A stretch of DNA of 64,000 nt from Bradyrhizobium sp. AUGA SZCCT0176 (GTDB lineage: Bacteria; Pseudomonadota; Alphaproteobacteria; Rhizobiales; Xanthobacteraceae): NCBI RefSeq assembly GCF_018130145.1, contig NZ_JAFCMB010000002.1:558001-622000 (forward strand), written 5' to 3'. Shown here in pieces: positions 25,462 to 34,007 of the stretch. The position numbers and the translations under genes were made by a program. Every line of letters starts with the position of its first letter. Position 1 is the stretch's first letter. The notes under the pieces are model-generated. The model was not told the origin of the DNA and searched no databases. It saw only the letters and a list, made by a program, of their open reading frames with translations.

Positions 25462-26520
25462 ATGCGCGAAACCATCAATGTCCCGGCGGTCATGGTGGAC
25501 GCGTCCGCGGTTGCGCGGATCAAGTCGGAGATCGACATCTCCGATCGGTCGCGCATCGTTACATTCGGCGATCGCGCGCAGCGATCGGTCGTTGAGTTCG
25601 CGGACCGCATCCTCGCCCAAACCCAGAACCGGGAGCTCGGGACAACAGGCAAATTGTTGTCGGACATCCTGGGCAAGGCGCGTGGGCTCGATCCGGCGAC
25701 GCTCAAGGACAGCGGCTTTTTCACGCGCCTGTTCTCCTCGATGGAATCGCGCTTGCGGCGGTTCTCCGAACAATTCGGCGACGTCGCCTCCCAGATCGAC
25801 CGCGTCTGCGTCGAACTCGACCGCAACAAGGAAACCTTGCGACGCGACATCGCCGTGCTGGACGAACTGCACGAACAAACCAAGGCATCGCTCGGCGACC
25901 TCGATTCGCATATCGCTGCCGGCAAGACCTTTGCCGAGGACTTTCGCCGTGGCCGGCTGGTCGAACTGGAACAGGCCGTGAAGGCAGCCGGCGAAGGCAG
26001 CGACGCCTTGCTGGCGGCGCAAACCTATCAGGATGCCGCGCAGGCACTCGACCGGCTCGAGAAGCGCGTCTTCTATCTGCAGCAGGCGCGCCAGATCGGC
26101 ATTCAACAGCTGCCGCAGATCCGTATCGTGCAGTCCGGCGACGAGACCCTGATCGAGAACCTGCAGGCGACGACCGAACTCGCGATCCCGGTCTGGAAGC
26201 AGAAGATGATCCTTCTGCTCGGCCTCACCCGTCAGAAGTCCGCGCTCGATTTGCAGAAGACCGTCACCGACGCCACCAACGAGATGATGAAACAGGCCTC
26301 GGAGATGATGAAGACCCAGGCGATCGAGATCGAAAAGCAATCACAGCGCGGCATCATCGATATCGCGACGCTGGAGAAAACCAATAGCGATCTGGTCGAC
26401 ACCATTTCGGGCGTCCTCAACGTCCAGGCGGAAGGCCGCAAGAAACGCGCCGAGATCGAGCAGCGAATGGCGCAATTGACCGACGAGTTGAAGTCAGCGA
26501 TGTCCAAGTCGACGACATGA
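25462..26520 (+). CDS. telA: TelA-family toxic anion resistance protein
   Basis: This encodes a 352-residue cytosolic, largely helical protein of the TelA/KlaA family, linked to tellurite and other stress resistance. Family features include the coiled-coil region RRFSEQFGDVASQIDRV, QTYQDAAQALDRLEKRV, and the conserved IPVWKQKMILLLGLTRQ. Translation starts at an ATG preceded by AGGAGAGG. It is followed by an overlapping 26-codon frame and then xpaC; telA and xpaC are neighbours in many bacteria. The biochemical function is not established for the family. Confidence 0.93.
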   Translation: MRETINVPAVMVDASAVARIKSEIDISDRSRIVTFGDRAQRSVVEFADRILAQTQNRELGTTGKLLSDILGKARGLDPATLKDSGFFTRLFSSMESRLRRFSEQFGDVASQIDRVCVELDRNKETLRRDIAVLDELHEQTKASLGDLDSHIAAGKTFAEDFRRGRLVELEQAVKAAGEGSDALLAAQTYQDAAQALDRLEKRVFYLQQARQIGIQQLPQIRIVQSGDETLIENLQATTELAIPVWKQKMILLLGLTRQKSALDLQKTVTDATNEMMKQASEMMKTQAIEIEKQSQRGIIDIATLEKTNSDLVDTISGVLNVQAEGRKKRAEIEQRMAQLTDELKSAMSKSTT

Positions 26521-26597
26521 AGTCCACGATGCGACGTTGCCTTGCCGGCCTGCTGTTCGCGCTGGCGCTCGGCATTTCGCGCGGTGCGAGGCTATAA
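26517..26597 (+). CDS. 26-codon mini-ORF overlapping the end of telA
   Basis: The ATG overlaps the telA stop codon (ATGA), and the frame ends three bases before the xpaC ATG. The peptide has two basic residues, a hydrophobic core (AGLLFALALGI) and a basic end. It could be a small membrane peptide, a decayed signal sequence, or a leader that couples xpaC translation to telA. The perfect packing between two genes is the only evidence that it is translated. Confidence 0.35.
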   Translation: MKSTMRRCLAGLLFALALGISRGARL

Positions 26598-26600
26598 GGA

Positions 26601-27260
26601 ATGCTGCCGGCATTTTCAGGCATGAATTGGATCGCGGGCGGCGCCACGGCAGCCGTGCTGCTGCCGGTGCTGGCGATCGGCACCGGCATGCCGTTCTGGA
26701 TCGCCTGCATTGTCAGCCTGGCGGCGGGCGGCGGGCTGGTGACTGCATTTTCGCCGCGCAAACCGTTCGAGAGGCTGGATGCCCGTGGGGCCGCGCGGGG
26801 CAGAATCGAATTCGCGCGGGAACTGCTGACCGATGCCGAGCCGCTTGCGGTGCGGCTGGAGGTTGCCGTGAGTTCGATCGGCACGCCCAAGGTCGCCGAC
26901 CGCGTCCGCCATCTGGCGCGGGTTTCCCGCGAGATATTCGCGGGCGTCGAGGATGACCCGTTGCGCATCGATCTGGTACGGCGCTTCCTCACCTATTATT
27001 TGCCGCGGGCAGCCGAACTCGCCGAGGCCTATGCGCTGCTTGAAAAGGGCGGCATGCGCGACATGGCGCGGATCACCGCAACGGCTGAACTGATCGACCG
27101 GCTCGATGCCGCGTTCACCCATTACGCGAGGAATTTGCAGAGTGCCGACCTCGGCAATCTGGACATTGAGCTCAAACTGCTGAAGAGCTCACTCGACGAG
27201 GACCTCGGGCCACCGCCGCAACTCGGCGCTCCCTCGGGTCCAGGGAAGGGGAGAGTCTGA
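26601..27260 (+). CDS. xpaC: XpaC-family protein (5-bromo-4-chloroindolyl phosphate hydrolysis family)
   Basis: This encodes a 219-residue protein with two N-terminal membrane segments (about residues 7-55) and a helical cytosolic domain. VRRFLTYYLPRAAELAEAY and the following helix pair are typical of XpaC. It is paired with telA, a conserved association in bacteria thought to act in envelope or anion stress. The start at 26601 has AAGGA immediately upstream with almost no spacing; Met8 (26622) is an alternative. The family name derives from a phosphatase phenotype, and the true role is unclear. Confidence 0.85.
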   Translation: MLPAFSGMNWIAGGATAAVLLPVLAIGTGMPFWIACIVSLAAGGGLVTAFSPRKPFERLDARGAARGRIEFARELLTDAEPLAVRLEVAVSSIGTPKVADRVRHLARVSREIFAGVEDDPLRIDLVRRFLTYYLPRAAELAEAYALLEKGGMRDMARITATAELIDRLDAAFTHYARNLQSADLGNLDIELKLLKSSLDEDLGPPPQLGAPSGPGKGRV

Positions 27261-27374
27261 TCGACGCCGGGACCGGCGGCTTACGTCTATCTGCGTCAGC
27301 ATCCCAATCGGTTGGCGACGGCGTAGCCAGCCACTGGTCCAGCTTCGCTCGTTCGATCACGTCGCTGCTCTGGC

Positions 27375-28349
27375 CTACGCCTTGATCAATTCCAGCACCG
27401 CCGCTGCAAACGCCTCGGGCTCCTCCTGCGGCAGGTTATGTCCGGCGCGCGGCACCACCCGATGAACCCGGCGGCCGGCGAATTTCGGTGCGCTCTTGCT
27501 GCCGTCGGTGGCCGGGCTCACGCCATCCCCGTCGCCGTCGAGCGTAATGGTCGGCACGGTAATGACGGGCTGCGCCGCCAGCCGGCGCTCCAGATCGGCA
27601 TATTGCGGATCACCCTCGGCAAGGCCGTAGCGATGGCGGTAGCTGTGGATCACCACCTCGACATAGTCAGGATTGTCGAGCGCGACCGCCGTCCGCTCGA
27701 AGCAGGCGTCGTCGAAATGCCAGTTCGGCGACCATTGCTGCCATAATAGTTTGGCGATGCCGCGCCGGTCGGTGGCAAGGCCGGCGCGTCCGCGCTCGAG
27801 CTGGAAATAATACTGATACCAGAGCGCCACTTCGCGGTCCGGCCGCGCCGGCACCATCGCCTTGGCGATATCCTGGATGTTGTAGCCGTTGACCGACACC
27901 AGGCCGATGCAGCGCTCCGGCCACAATGCCGCGCCGATACAGGCGGCCCGGCCACCCCAGTCATAGCCGGCGAACACCGCGCGCTTGATGCCGAGCGCAT
28001 CCATCAGCGCCATCAAATCCGCGCCGATCGCCGCCTGCTCGCCCGAACGCCGCGTCGCCTTGTCGCGAAACCGGGTCAGCCCGTAGCCGCGCAGATAGGG
28101 AACGATGACGCGGCATCCCTCGGCGGTAAGCTGCGGCGCCACATCCACATAGGCGTGAATGTCGTAGGGAAAGCCGTGCATCAGCATCACGACAGGTCCG
28201 TCCGCCGGCCCCGCCTCGTAATAGGCGATCTTGAGCACGCCGGCATCGATGCTGCGCAGCGGTTCCAGCCGTTTCGACGATGGTGCGCGCGCGGCATTTT
28301 GGGCTGGCGTTGAAGCTTGCTCGGTCAAGGCGTCACTCCGTTGTGGCAT
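27375..28349 (-). CDS. Alpha/beta hydrolase, epoxide-hydrolase-like
   Basis: This encodes a 324-residue cytosolic hydrolase. The oxyanion-hole motif HGFPYDIHAY, the nucleophile elbow GYDWGG with Asp rather than Ser, and the C-terminal His in AGHNLPQE place it with epoxide hydrolases and haloalkane dehalogenases. A cap region rich in Tyr and Trp lies between about residues 165 and 245. The N-terminal 35 residues are low-complexity and may be disordered; a later start is possible. The gene is divergent from a metallo-beta-lactamase-fold gene. Confidence 0.88.
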   Translation of the reverse strand: MPQRSDALTEQASTPAQNAARAPSSKRLEPLRSIDAGVLKIAYYEAGPADGPVVMLMHGFPYDIHAYVDVAPQLTAEGCRVIVPYLRGYGLTRFRDKATRRSGEQAAIGADLMALMDALGIKRAVFAGYDWGGRAACIGAALWPERCIGLVSVNGYNIQDIAKAMVPARPDREVALWYQYYFQLERGRAGLATDRRGIAKLLWQQWSPNWHFDDACFERTAVALDNPDYVEVVIHSYRHRYGLAEGDPQYADLERRLAAQPVITVPTITLDGDGDGVSPATDGSKSAPKFAGRRVHRVVPRAGHNLPQEEPEAFAAAVLELIKA

Positions 28350-28480
28350 CCGGCCACACGGTATCGCCTAACGCCGGTGAAGCAAATGCGGCACAGGAGC
28401 TGTGCGCGATTGACATCATGACGGGCGCTGAATTCGGCGATACAGTATGCCAGCGGCCGTCGCCGCATACGGATCATGCC

Positions 28481-29296
28481 ATGCTGCGATCGCTTGTGCT
28501 TGCCACTGCCTTCCTCGGTTCGCTGATTTTGCCGGCGGCAGCGCAATCGCCGCTGCGCAGCGAATGCCTGGCGATGGCCAATGCCCCGCCGCGGGCTGTG
28601 CCGGTTAGCCTCCGCCGCACCGCGGCCAAGGTGGAGGAGGTCGCGATCACTTATGTCGGGCATTCCACCTATTACATCGACACGCCCGCCGGCGTGCGGA
28701 TCGGGACCGATTTCAACGGCTACTACCAGACCGGGCGGCTGCCCGACGTCGTCACCATGAACCGCGCGCACTCGACGCATTTCACGCTGTTTCCCGATCC
28801 CAAGATCAAGCATGTGCTGCACGGCTGGGGCGACAAGGGGCAGCCTGCGCTGGTCGGCCTGCGCGTCGAGGACGTCTATATCCGCAACGTGACCACCGAC
28901 ATCCGCCGCTACTACGGCGATGGCGCCGGCGGCGAGATGATCAGGGACGGCAACTCGATCTTCATCTTCGAGGTCGCCGGGCTTTGCATCGGCCATCTCG
29001 GGCACCTGCATCACAAGCTCGACGACAGCCATTTCGCCGCGATCGGCCGGCTCGACATCGTGATGGTCCCGATCGACGGCACCTTTACGATGTCGCTCGA
29101 TGGCGTCTCCGAAATCACCAAGCGCCTGCGCGCCTCCGTCGTGCTGCCGATGCATCGTTTTGCGACCCCGCTCGACGAATTCATGCGCCTGATCGGCAAG
29201 CAATTCGAGATCGACCAGCGCACCCAGCGAACCCTGAAGATTTCGCGGGAAACGCTGCCCACCACGCCGACCGTGATCATTCTCGACGGGGTGTGA
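28481..29296 (+). CDS. Exported metallo-beta-lactamase-fold hydrolase (UlaG-like), degenerate metal motif
   Basis: This encodes a 271-residue protein with a signal peptide (about 1-21, ending PAAAQ). The beta-lactamase fold is indicated by ITYVGHSTYYIDTPAG, GNSIFIFEVAGLCIGHLGH and VVLPMH. The usual HxHxDH metal motif is replaced by RAHSTHF, so metal binding may be altered or lost in part. I chose ATG 28481 because it gives the signal peptide; an in-frame ATG at 28418 lacks one. The ribosome binding site is poor. The amidohydrolase gene follows 42 bp downstream on the same strand. Confidence 0.8.
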   Translation: MLRSLVLATAFLGSLILPAAAQSPLRSECLAMANAPPRAVPVSLRRTAAKVEEVAITYVGHSTYYIDTPAGVRIGTDFNGYYQTGRLPDVVTMNRAHSTHFTLFPDPKIKHVLHGWGDKGQPALVGLRVEDVYIRNVTTDIRRYYGDGAGGEMIRDGNSIFIFEVAGLCIGHLGHLHHKLDDSHFAAIGRLDIVMVPIDGTFTMSLDGVSEITKRLRASVVLPMHRFATPLDEFMRLIGKQFEIDQRTQRTLKISRETLPTTPTVIILDGV

Positions 29297-29338
29297 GGCG
29301 CCACGACAACGATAACAATAATCAGGGAGTGACCATCG

Positions 29339-30391
29339 ATGGCCGTCAGCACTGCACCCGCCTCGAAGAGCGGGCTCTATGCCGATCCGCGCGAAGACTG
29401 GCTGGCGCAGCACACCGAGGAAATCATCGACCCCGACCGCCCGATCGTCGACCCGCATCATCATTTGTGGGACCGCGGCGGGCAGCGCTACATGATCGAG
29501 GAGATGGCGGCCGACATCGCCTCCGGCCACAACATCATCGCGACCGTCTATGTCGATTGCCGCTCGATGTACCGCGCGCACGGGCCCGAGGCGTTCCGCC
29601 CGGTCGGCGAGGTAGAATTCGCTAACGGCGTCGCCGCGATGGCCGCAAGCGGCGGCTACGGCAAGGCTGCAATCTGCGCCGGCATCGTCAGCCACGTCAA
29701 TCTGCTGCTCGGCGAGGACGCTAGGCCGGTGCTGGAGGCGGAGATCGTCGCCGGCAACGGCCGCTTCCGCGGCATCAGGCATTCCGCGGCGTGGGATGCC
29801 GATCCCAATGTCGCCGGGATGTATGCGACGCGGCCGCAGGGCCTGCTGCTCGACGCAACCTTCCGCAAGGGGTTCGCCTGTCTCGCGCCGCTCGACCTCA
29901 GTTTCGAAGGCTGGCTGTTTCATCCGCAGATCGGCGAACTCACCGATCTTGCCCGCGCCTTCCCGGACACCAGGATCGTGCTCGACCATTGCGGCGGCCC
30001 GATCGGAATCGGCAGCTATGCGGGCCGGCGCGAGGAGATCTTTCCGGTGTGGAAGACCTCGATCCAGGAGATCGCCAAATGTCCCAATGTCGTGGTCAAG
30101 CTCGGCGGGCTCGCGATGAGCCTGCTCGGCTATGACTTCCATCTGCGGCCGAAGCCGCCGACCTCGGAACAGGCCGCCGCTGCGTGGCGCCCTTATATAG
30201 AGACGTGCATCGAGTCCTTTGGACCCAGCCGCTGCATGTTCGAGAGCAATTTTCCGCCCGACAAGGGCCAGTGCAGCTACCAGGCGATCTTCAACGCCTT
30301 CAAGCGGCTCGCCGCGCAATACAGCGAGGCCGAGAAGACGGCGATGTTCTCGAAGACGGCGACGGACTTTTACAAATTGAAGCTCGCCTAG
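29339..30391 (+). CDS. Amidohydrolase-2 family TIM-barrel hydrolase
   Basis: This encodes a 350-residue cytosolic hydrolase of the amidohydrolase-2 family, which includes lactonases and decarboxylases. The metal-binding motif DPHHHLWD is at about residues 38-45, and further barrel landmarks are IRHSAAWD, VLDHCGGP and MFESNFPPD. The residues and length fit 2-pyrone-4,6-dicarboxylate-lactonase-like or uronolactonase-like enzymes. The substrate cannot be told. It follows the metallo-beta-lactamase-fold gene and is convergent with the aminopeptidase. Confidence 0.88.
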   Translation: MAVSTAPASKSGLYADPREDWLAQHTEEIIDPDRPIVDPHHHLWDRGGQRYMIEEMAADIASGHNIIATVYVDCRSMYRAHGPEAFRPVGEVEFANGVAAMAASGGYGKAAICAGIVSHVNLLLGEDARPVLEAEIVAGNGRFRGIRHSAAWDADPNVAGMYATRPQGLLLDATFRKGFACLAPLDLSFEGWLFHPQIGELTDLARAFPDTRIVLDHCGGPIGIGSYAGRREEIFPVWKTSIQEIAKCPNVVVKLGGLAMSLLGYDFHLRPKPPTSEQAAAAWRPYIETCIESFGPSRCMFESNFPPDKGQCSYQAIFNAFKRLAAQYSEAEKTAMFSKTATDFYKLKLA

Positions 30392-30415
30392 CTGACGGCC
30401 GGCGTGAGCTCCCGC

Positions 30416-31672
30416 TCACGCCCATTCTCCCTTACGGAATACCGGGACACTGCTTCCGTCGGCATGAATGCCGTCGATGTCGGTCTCGGCCGAGCCGATC
30501 ATCCAGTCGATATGGATCAGGCTCTTGTTGCCGCCCTGTGCTGCGATCTGCTGTGGCGTCAGCTTGCCGCCGTCGATGAAGCATTTCGAGTAGCATTGGC
30601 CGAGCGCGATGTGCGAGGCGGCGTTCTCGTCGAACAGCGTGTTGAAGAACAGCAATCCGCTTTTCGAGATCGGCGAGGAATGCGGCACCAGCGCCACTTC
30701 ACCGAGGCGCGCGGCGCCCTCATCGGTGTCGAGGACTTTCTTCAGTACTTCCTCGCCGCGCGAAGCCTTGGCCTCGACGATGCGGCCTTCCTCGAACCGC
30801 ACCGCGATGTTGTCGATCAGGGTGCCCTGATAGGACAGCGGCTTGGAACTGACGACATGCCCGCTCACGCGCCGGCAATGCGGCGTAGTGAAGACTTCTT
30901 CGGTCGGGATATTGGCATTGCAGGTGATGCCGTTCTTGGCCATCGAGGCGCCGCCTTCCCATTCGTGGCCGTCGGCGAGACCGATCGTAAGATCAGTGCC
31001 CGGTCCCGAATATTTCAGCGCGTGGAAGCGCTGACCGTTCAGCCATTGCGTGCGCTCGCGCAGCACCGCGTTGTGTTTTTCCCACGCCGCAACCGCGCCG
31101 TCCTGATCGACGCGCGAGGCCGCGAAGATCGCGTCCGCCAGTTTTGCTACCGCGACATCTTCTGCAACGTCGGGAAATACCTGCTTCGCCCATGCCGGGC
31201 TCGGATAGGCGATGATGTTCCAGTTGGTTTCGAAATTGACGATCTTTTCCAACGCCGGCTGATAGGCCATCGAATTGGCCTTGCTGGCGCGCGCCACCTT
31301 GGTCGGATCCTCACCCGACAGCAGCATCGGATTGTCGCCGACGATCGCCAGCCGAGCGGTGTTATTGCCGAACGCCTTCGCCATGCCCTCGTAGAGCCAG
31401 CCGGCGGCGCGATCGAACCCGTCATTGTGGCCGTAGCGATAGCGCGACAGCGTGATCTCTTCGTCCGACAGGAACGGCGTCACCAGGCCCGCACCGGCCT
31501 TGTAGGCATGCTCGGCGATTTTTCGAACCAGCGGCAGCGCCACCGACGGCGCGGTCAAAAGCAGGTCCTGGCCCGGCTGCAACTGCAGGCCGACCTTCAC
31601 GGCGACCTCGGCAAGGCGGTCGAGTTTCACGGGATCGATCGGCGTCGAAAAATTACGTTCGTGTGCGGTCAT
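30416..31672 (-). CDS. M29-family metallo-aminopeptidase
   Basis: This encodes a 418-residue cytosolic aminopeptidase of the thermophilic-aminopeptidase/AmpS type. The metal ligands expected for M29 can be placed: Glu in TEEVFTTPH, Glu in LGEVALVPH, His in ASHIALG, and His/Asp in LIHIDWMIG. The C-terminus ends VFRKGEWA, a normal family ending. The gene is upstream of nothing on its own strand within 25 bp and converges with the amidohydrolase. A lyase gene follows upstream in the same orientation after a 54-bp gap. Confidence 0.93.
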   Translation of the reverse strand: MTAHERNFSTPIDPVKLDRLAEVAVKVGLQLQPGQDLLLTAPSVALPLVRKIAEHAYKAGAGLVTPFLSDEEITLSRYRYGHNDGFDRAAGWLYEGMAKAFGNNTARLAIVGDNPMLLSGEDPTKVARASKANSMAYQPALEKIVNFETNWNIIAYPSPAWAKQVFPDVAEDVAVAKLADAIFAASRVDQDGAVAAWEKHNAVLRERTQWLNGQRFHALKYSGPGTDLTIGLADGHEWEGGASMAKNGITCNANIPTEEVFTTPHCRRVSGHVVSSKPLSYQGTLIDNIAVRFEEGRIVEAKASRGEEVLKKVLDTDEGAARLGEVALVPHSSPISKSGLLFFNTLFDENAASHIALGQCYSKCFIDGGKLTPQQIAAQGGNKSLIHIDWMIGSAETDIDGIHADGSSVPVFRKGEWA

Positions 31673-31726
31673 GACGGGCCCTCAAATCAATCGTTGCTAC
31701 AGAGATAGGCGAACCGGCCGGTTCCT

Positions 31727-33088
31727 TCAACGCTTCGACGACGCCAATACGCGGTCGACCATCTCGGGCGCGAGACCGAGGTAATTCTTCGGCGAGGTCA
31801 GGCGGTCGATGGTTGCGCGGTCGATGCGCGAGGAAACCCGCGGGTCCGCGGACAGCGCATCCGCCAGCGTCATGCCTTTTTCATTGGCGACACGGCAGGC
31901 GTCATAGACGACGTCGTGTGCCTCCTGCCGGCCGATGTCGGGCGCCAGGCCCATCATCACGGCTTCGGCGACGATCAACCCGCGGCTGATATCGAGATTT
32001 TCCGCCATCTTCTTCTCGTCCACGATCAGGCCGCCCAACGCGAATTTGGCCTGATGCAGCGCGCCCGCGGTGAGGACAAAACTTTCCGGGATCGCCATCC
32101 ATTCGGCATGCCATGGCCCGGTGGCGCGCTCAAAGTCCTGCACCATCGCGTCCAGCATCAGACCGGCGTGCTGGCGCACGCCCTTGCACGCCGCCAGCAT
32201 CAGTTCGGATGAAATCGGGTTGCGTTTCTGCGGCATGGTCGAGGACGCGCCGCGGCCCTTCACGAACGGCTCGTAGAGTTCGGCAAATTCGGTCGAGGCC
32301 ATGATCATGATGTCGAGCGCGATCTTGCCGAGCGAGCCGGTGACGAGGCCGAAGAAATTGATCACTTCCGCAAGGCCGTCGCGTGCGACATGCCAGGTCG
32401 AGACGGGCACACCGAGCCCGAGTTCCTCGCACAGCGCCTTTTGAACCTCGAACCCCTTGTCGCCGAGCGAGGCCAGCGTGCCGGCGGCGCCTGCGAACTG
32501 GCCGACAAGGACGCGCGGCTTCAATTGCGCGAGGCGCTCGGCGTGGCGATCGAACATCGCCAGATAGATCGCGGTCTTGTAGCCGAACGTCACCGGCAGC
32601 GCCTGCTGCAGATGGGTGCGCCCCGCCATCGGCGTATCGCGATAGCGCTTGGAGAGATCGGCGAGGATGCCGCGGAGGGCGGCGATGTCAGCCTCGATGA
32701 TCTCAAGCCCGGCGCGGACCTGCAGGACCACCGCGGTGTCCATGATGTCCTGCGTGGTCGCGCCCCAATGCACGTAGCGGCCGGCGTCGCCGCATTGTTT
32801 CACCATCTGGTGCACCAGCGGCAGGATCGGATAACCGACGATGTCGGTCTCGCTGCGCAGCAGGTCGAAATCGAGCGCCGAGACGTCCGTCCGTTTTGCG
32901 ATTTCCTCGGCGGCTTGCGCCGGGATCACGCCGCAGCGCGCCTCGGCCTTGGCCAGCGCGATCTCGACTTCGGCGTAGCGCGAGATCAGGCTGAAATCCG
33001 AGAACACCTCGCGCATCGCCGGCGTGCCGAAGGCGTCGCGGAACAGGATGGAGTCAAGGACGGTGGTCGAGGTCGGAAAGGCGGGCAT
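31727..33088 (-). CDS. Fumarase/aspartase-superfamily lyase (3-carboxymuconate cycloisomerase or adenylosuccinate-lyase-like)
   Basis: This encodes a 453-residue homotetrameric-type lyase. The superfamily signature is present as GASSTMPQKRNP at about residues 275-290, with the other conserved regions in WGATTQDIMDT and GRTHLQQALP. Sequence character is closest to PcaB-like cycloisomerases, but no other protocatechuate genes are near. I chose the ATG at 33086-33088 because AGGAAACGACG precedes it. The flanking genes (SDR upstream, M29 peptidase downstream) do not fix the substrate. Confidence 0.88.
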   Translation of the reverse strand: MPAFPTSTTVLDSILFRDAFGTPAMREVFSDFSLISRYAEVEIALAKAEARCGVIPAQAAEEIAKRTDVSALDFDLLRSETDIVGYPILPLVHQMVKQCGDAGRYVHWGATTQDIMDTAVVLQVRAGLEIIEADIAALRGILADLSKRYRDTPMAGRTHLQQALPVTFGYKTAIYLAMFDRHAERLAQLKPRVLVGQFAGAAGTLASLGDKGFEVQKALCEELGLGVPVSTWHVARDGLAEVINFFGLVTGSLGKIALDIMIMASTEFAELYEPFVKGRGASSTMPQKRNPISSELMLAACKGVRQHAGLMLDAMVQDFERATGPWHAEWMAIPESFVLTAGALHQAKFALGGLIVDEKKMAENLDISRGLIVAEAVMMGLAPDIGRQEAHDVVYDACRVANEKGMTLADALSADPRVSSRIDRATIDRLTSPKNYLGLAPEMVDRVLASSKR

Positions 33089-33156
33089 CGTCGTTTCCTG
33101 AAGGGCAATTCGCTGGAATGACTCATGCCACAATCATTGCCGGTTGGGAAAGCCGA

Positions 33157-33867
33157 TCACCATTTCTCGTGCATGGTCCGGACATCGAGCTCGAACGACC
33201 ATGCGCGCGGCGGCTGTTTGTGCAGGAACACAAAGCCGTCAACGATGCCCTCGATGCTGATCAGGCGCTCCTCGCGGCTGGCGGCCTCCGGGAAACGCGT
33301 CTTGATCTTTTCGCCGCCGATCGCGCCATCAACCACGACATGTCCGACATGAATGCCGTCGCCGGCATATTCCTTGGCCATCGCCTGCGCCAGGGTGCGC
33401 AAGCCCGCCTTCGACGAATTGAAGGCGCCGTAGCCCGAGCGGCCCCGCAACGAGGCGCTCGCGCCGGTGAACAGCAATGTGCCCGCGCCCTTCGGCACCA
33501 TGCGGCGGACCGCCTCGCGGCCGAACAGGAAGCCGCCGAAGCACACCACGCGCCAGCTTTGCTCGAAGTAATCGGCGGTCATGTCGATGATCTTGCCGGC
33601 CGTGTTATTGCCGGCGTTGTAGATCGCAAGCTCAAGATCGGCGCCGGCCTTGTCGAACAACGCGATGGTATCGGCCTCGCTGGTGGCGTCGGCGACAACA
33701 GCGGTCGCGCGCCCGCCGGCTGCGACGATGTCGGAAACGACGGCGTCGAGCGCCGCCTTGGTGCGGCCGGCAACCAGAACGTTGAGGCCCTCAGTGGCAA
33801 AGCGCTTGCAGAGTTGTGCGCCGAGGCCCTGATCAGGCCCGACACCGATGACAATTGCCGTTCCCAT
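33157..33867 (-). CDS. Short-chain dehydrogenase/reductase lacking the catalytic tyrosine
   Basis: This encodes a 236-residue Rossmann-fold protein. The nucleotide-binding motif is GVGPDQGLGA (about 8-17), the NAG motif is YNAGNN, and the active-site Ser is near 137 in GASAS. The YxxxK catalytic pair reads Phe149-x-x-x-Lys153 (FNSSK), so the usual proton-donating Tyr is missing. Such Phe variants occur in some SDR subfamilies. The protein may bind NAD(P) with altered chemistry. The start ATG at 33865-33867 has GGAGAGATGG upstream; a longer reading adds only 11 unlikely residues. Confidence 0.88.
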   Translation of the reverse strand: MGTAIVIGVGPDQGLGAQLCKRFATEGLNVLVAGRTKAALDAVVSDIVAAGGRATAVVADATSEADTIALFDKAGADLELAIYNAGNNTAGKIIDMTADYFEQSWRVVCFGGFLFGREAVRRMVPKGAGTLLFTGASASLRGRSGYGAFNSSKAGLRTLAQAMAKEYAGDGIHVGHVVVDGAIGGEKIKTRFPEAASREERLISIEGIVDGFVFLHKQPPRAWSFELDVRTMHEKW

Positions 33868-34007
33868 CCATCTCTCCTGCGTTCGATGTCCATCAGCCAT
33901 TTTTATATGACGACCGTCATCAATTCAATCGAAGGAGCTTCCGCTTTCCGCTGTTCACGAGGATATGAGCGTCGGGTGAATCACGCCGGCCGGTTGCCGG
34001 CGCCGCC

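Noticed and set aside
28325..30319. 664-codon minus-strand frame
   Set aside because: It is the mirror of the metallo-beta-lactamase-fold and amidohydrolase genes, a common artefact of high-GC codon bias. No domain is recognisable.
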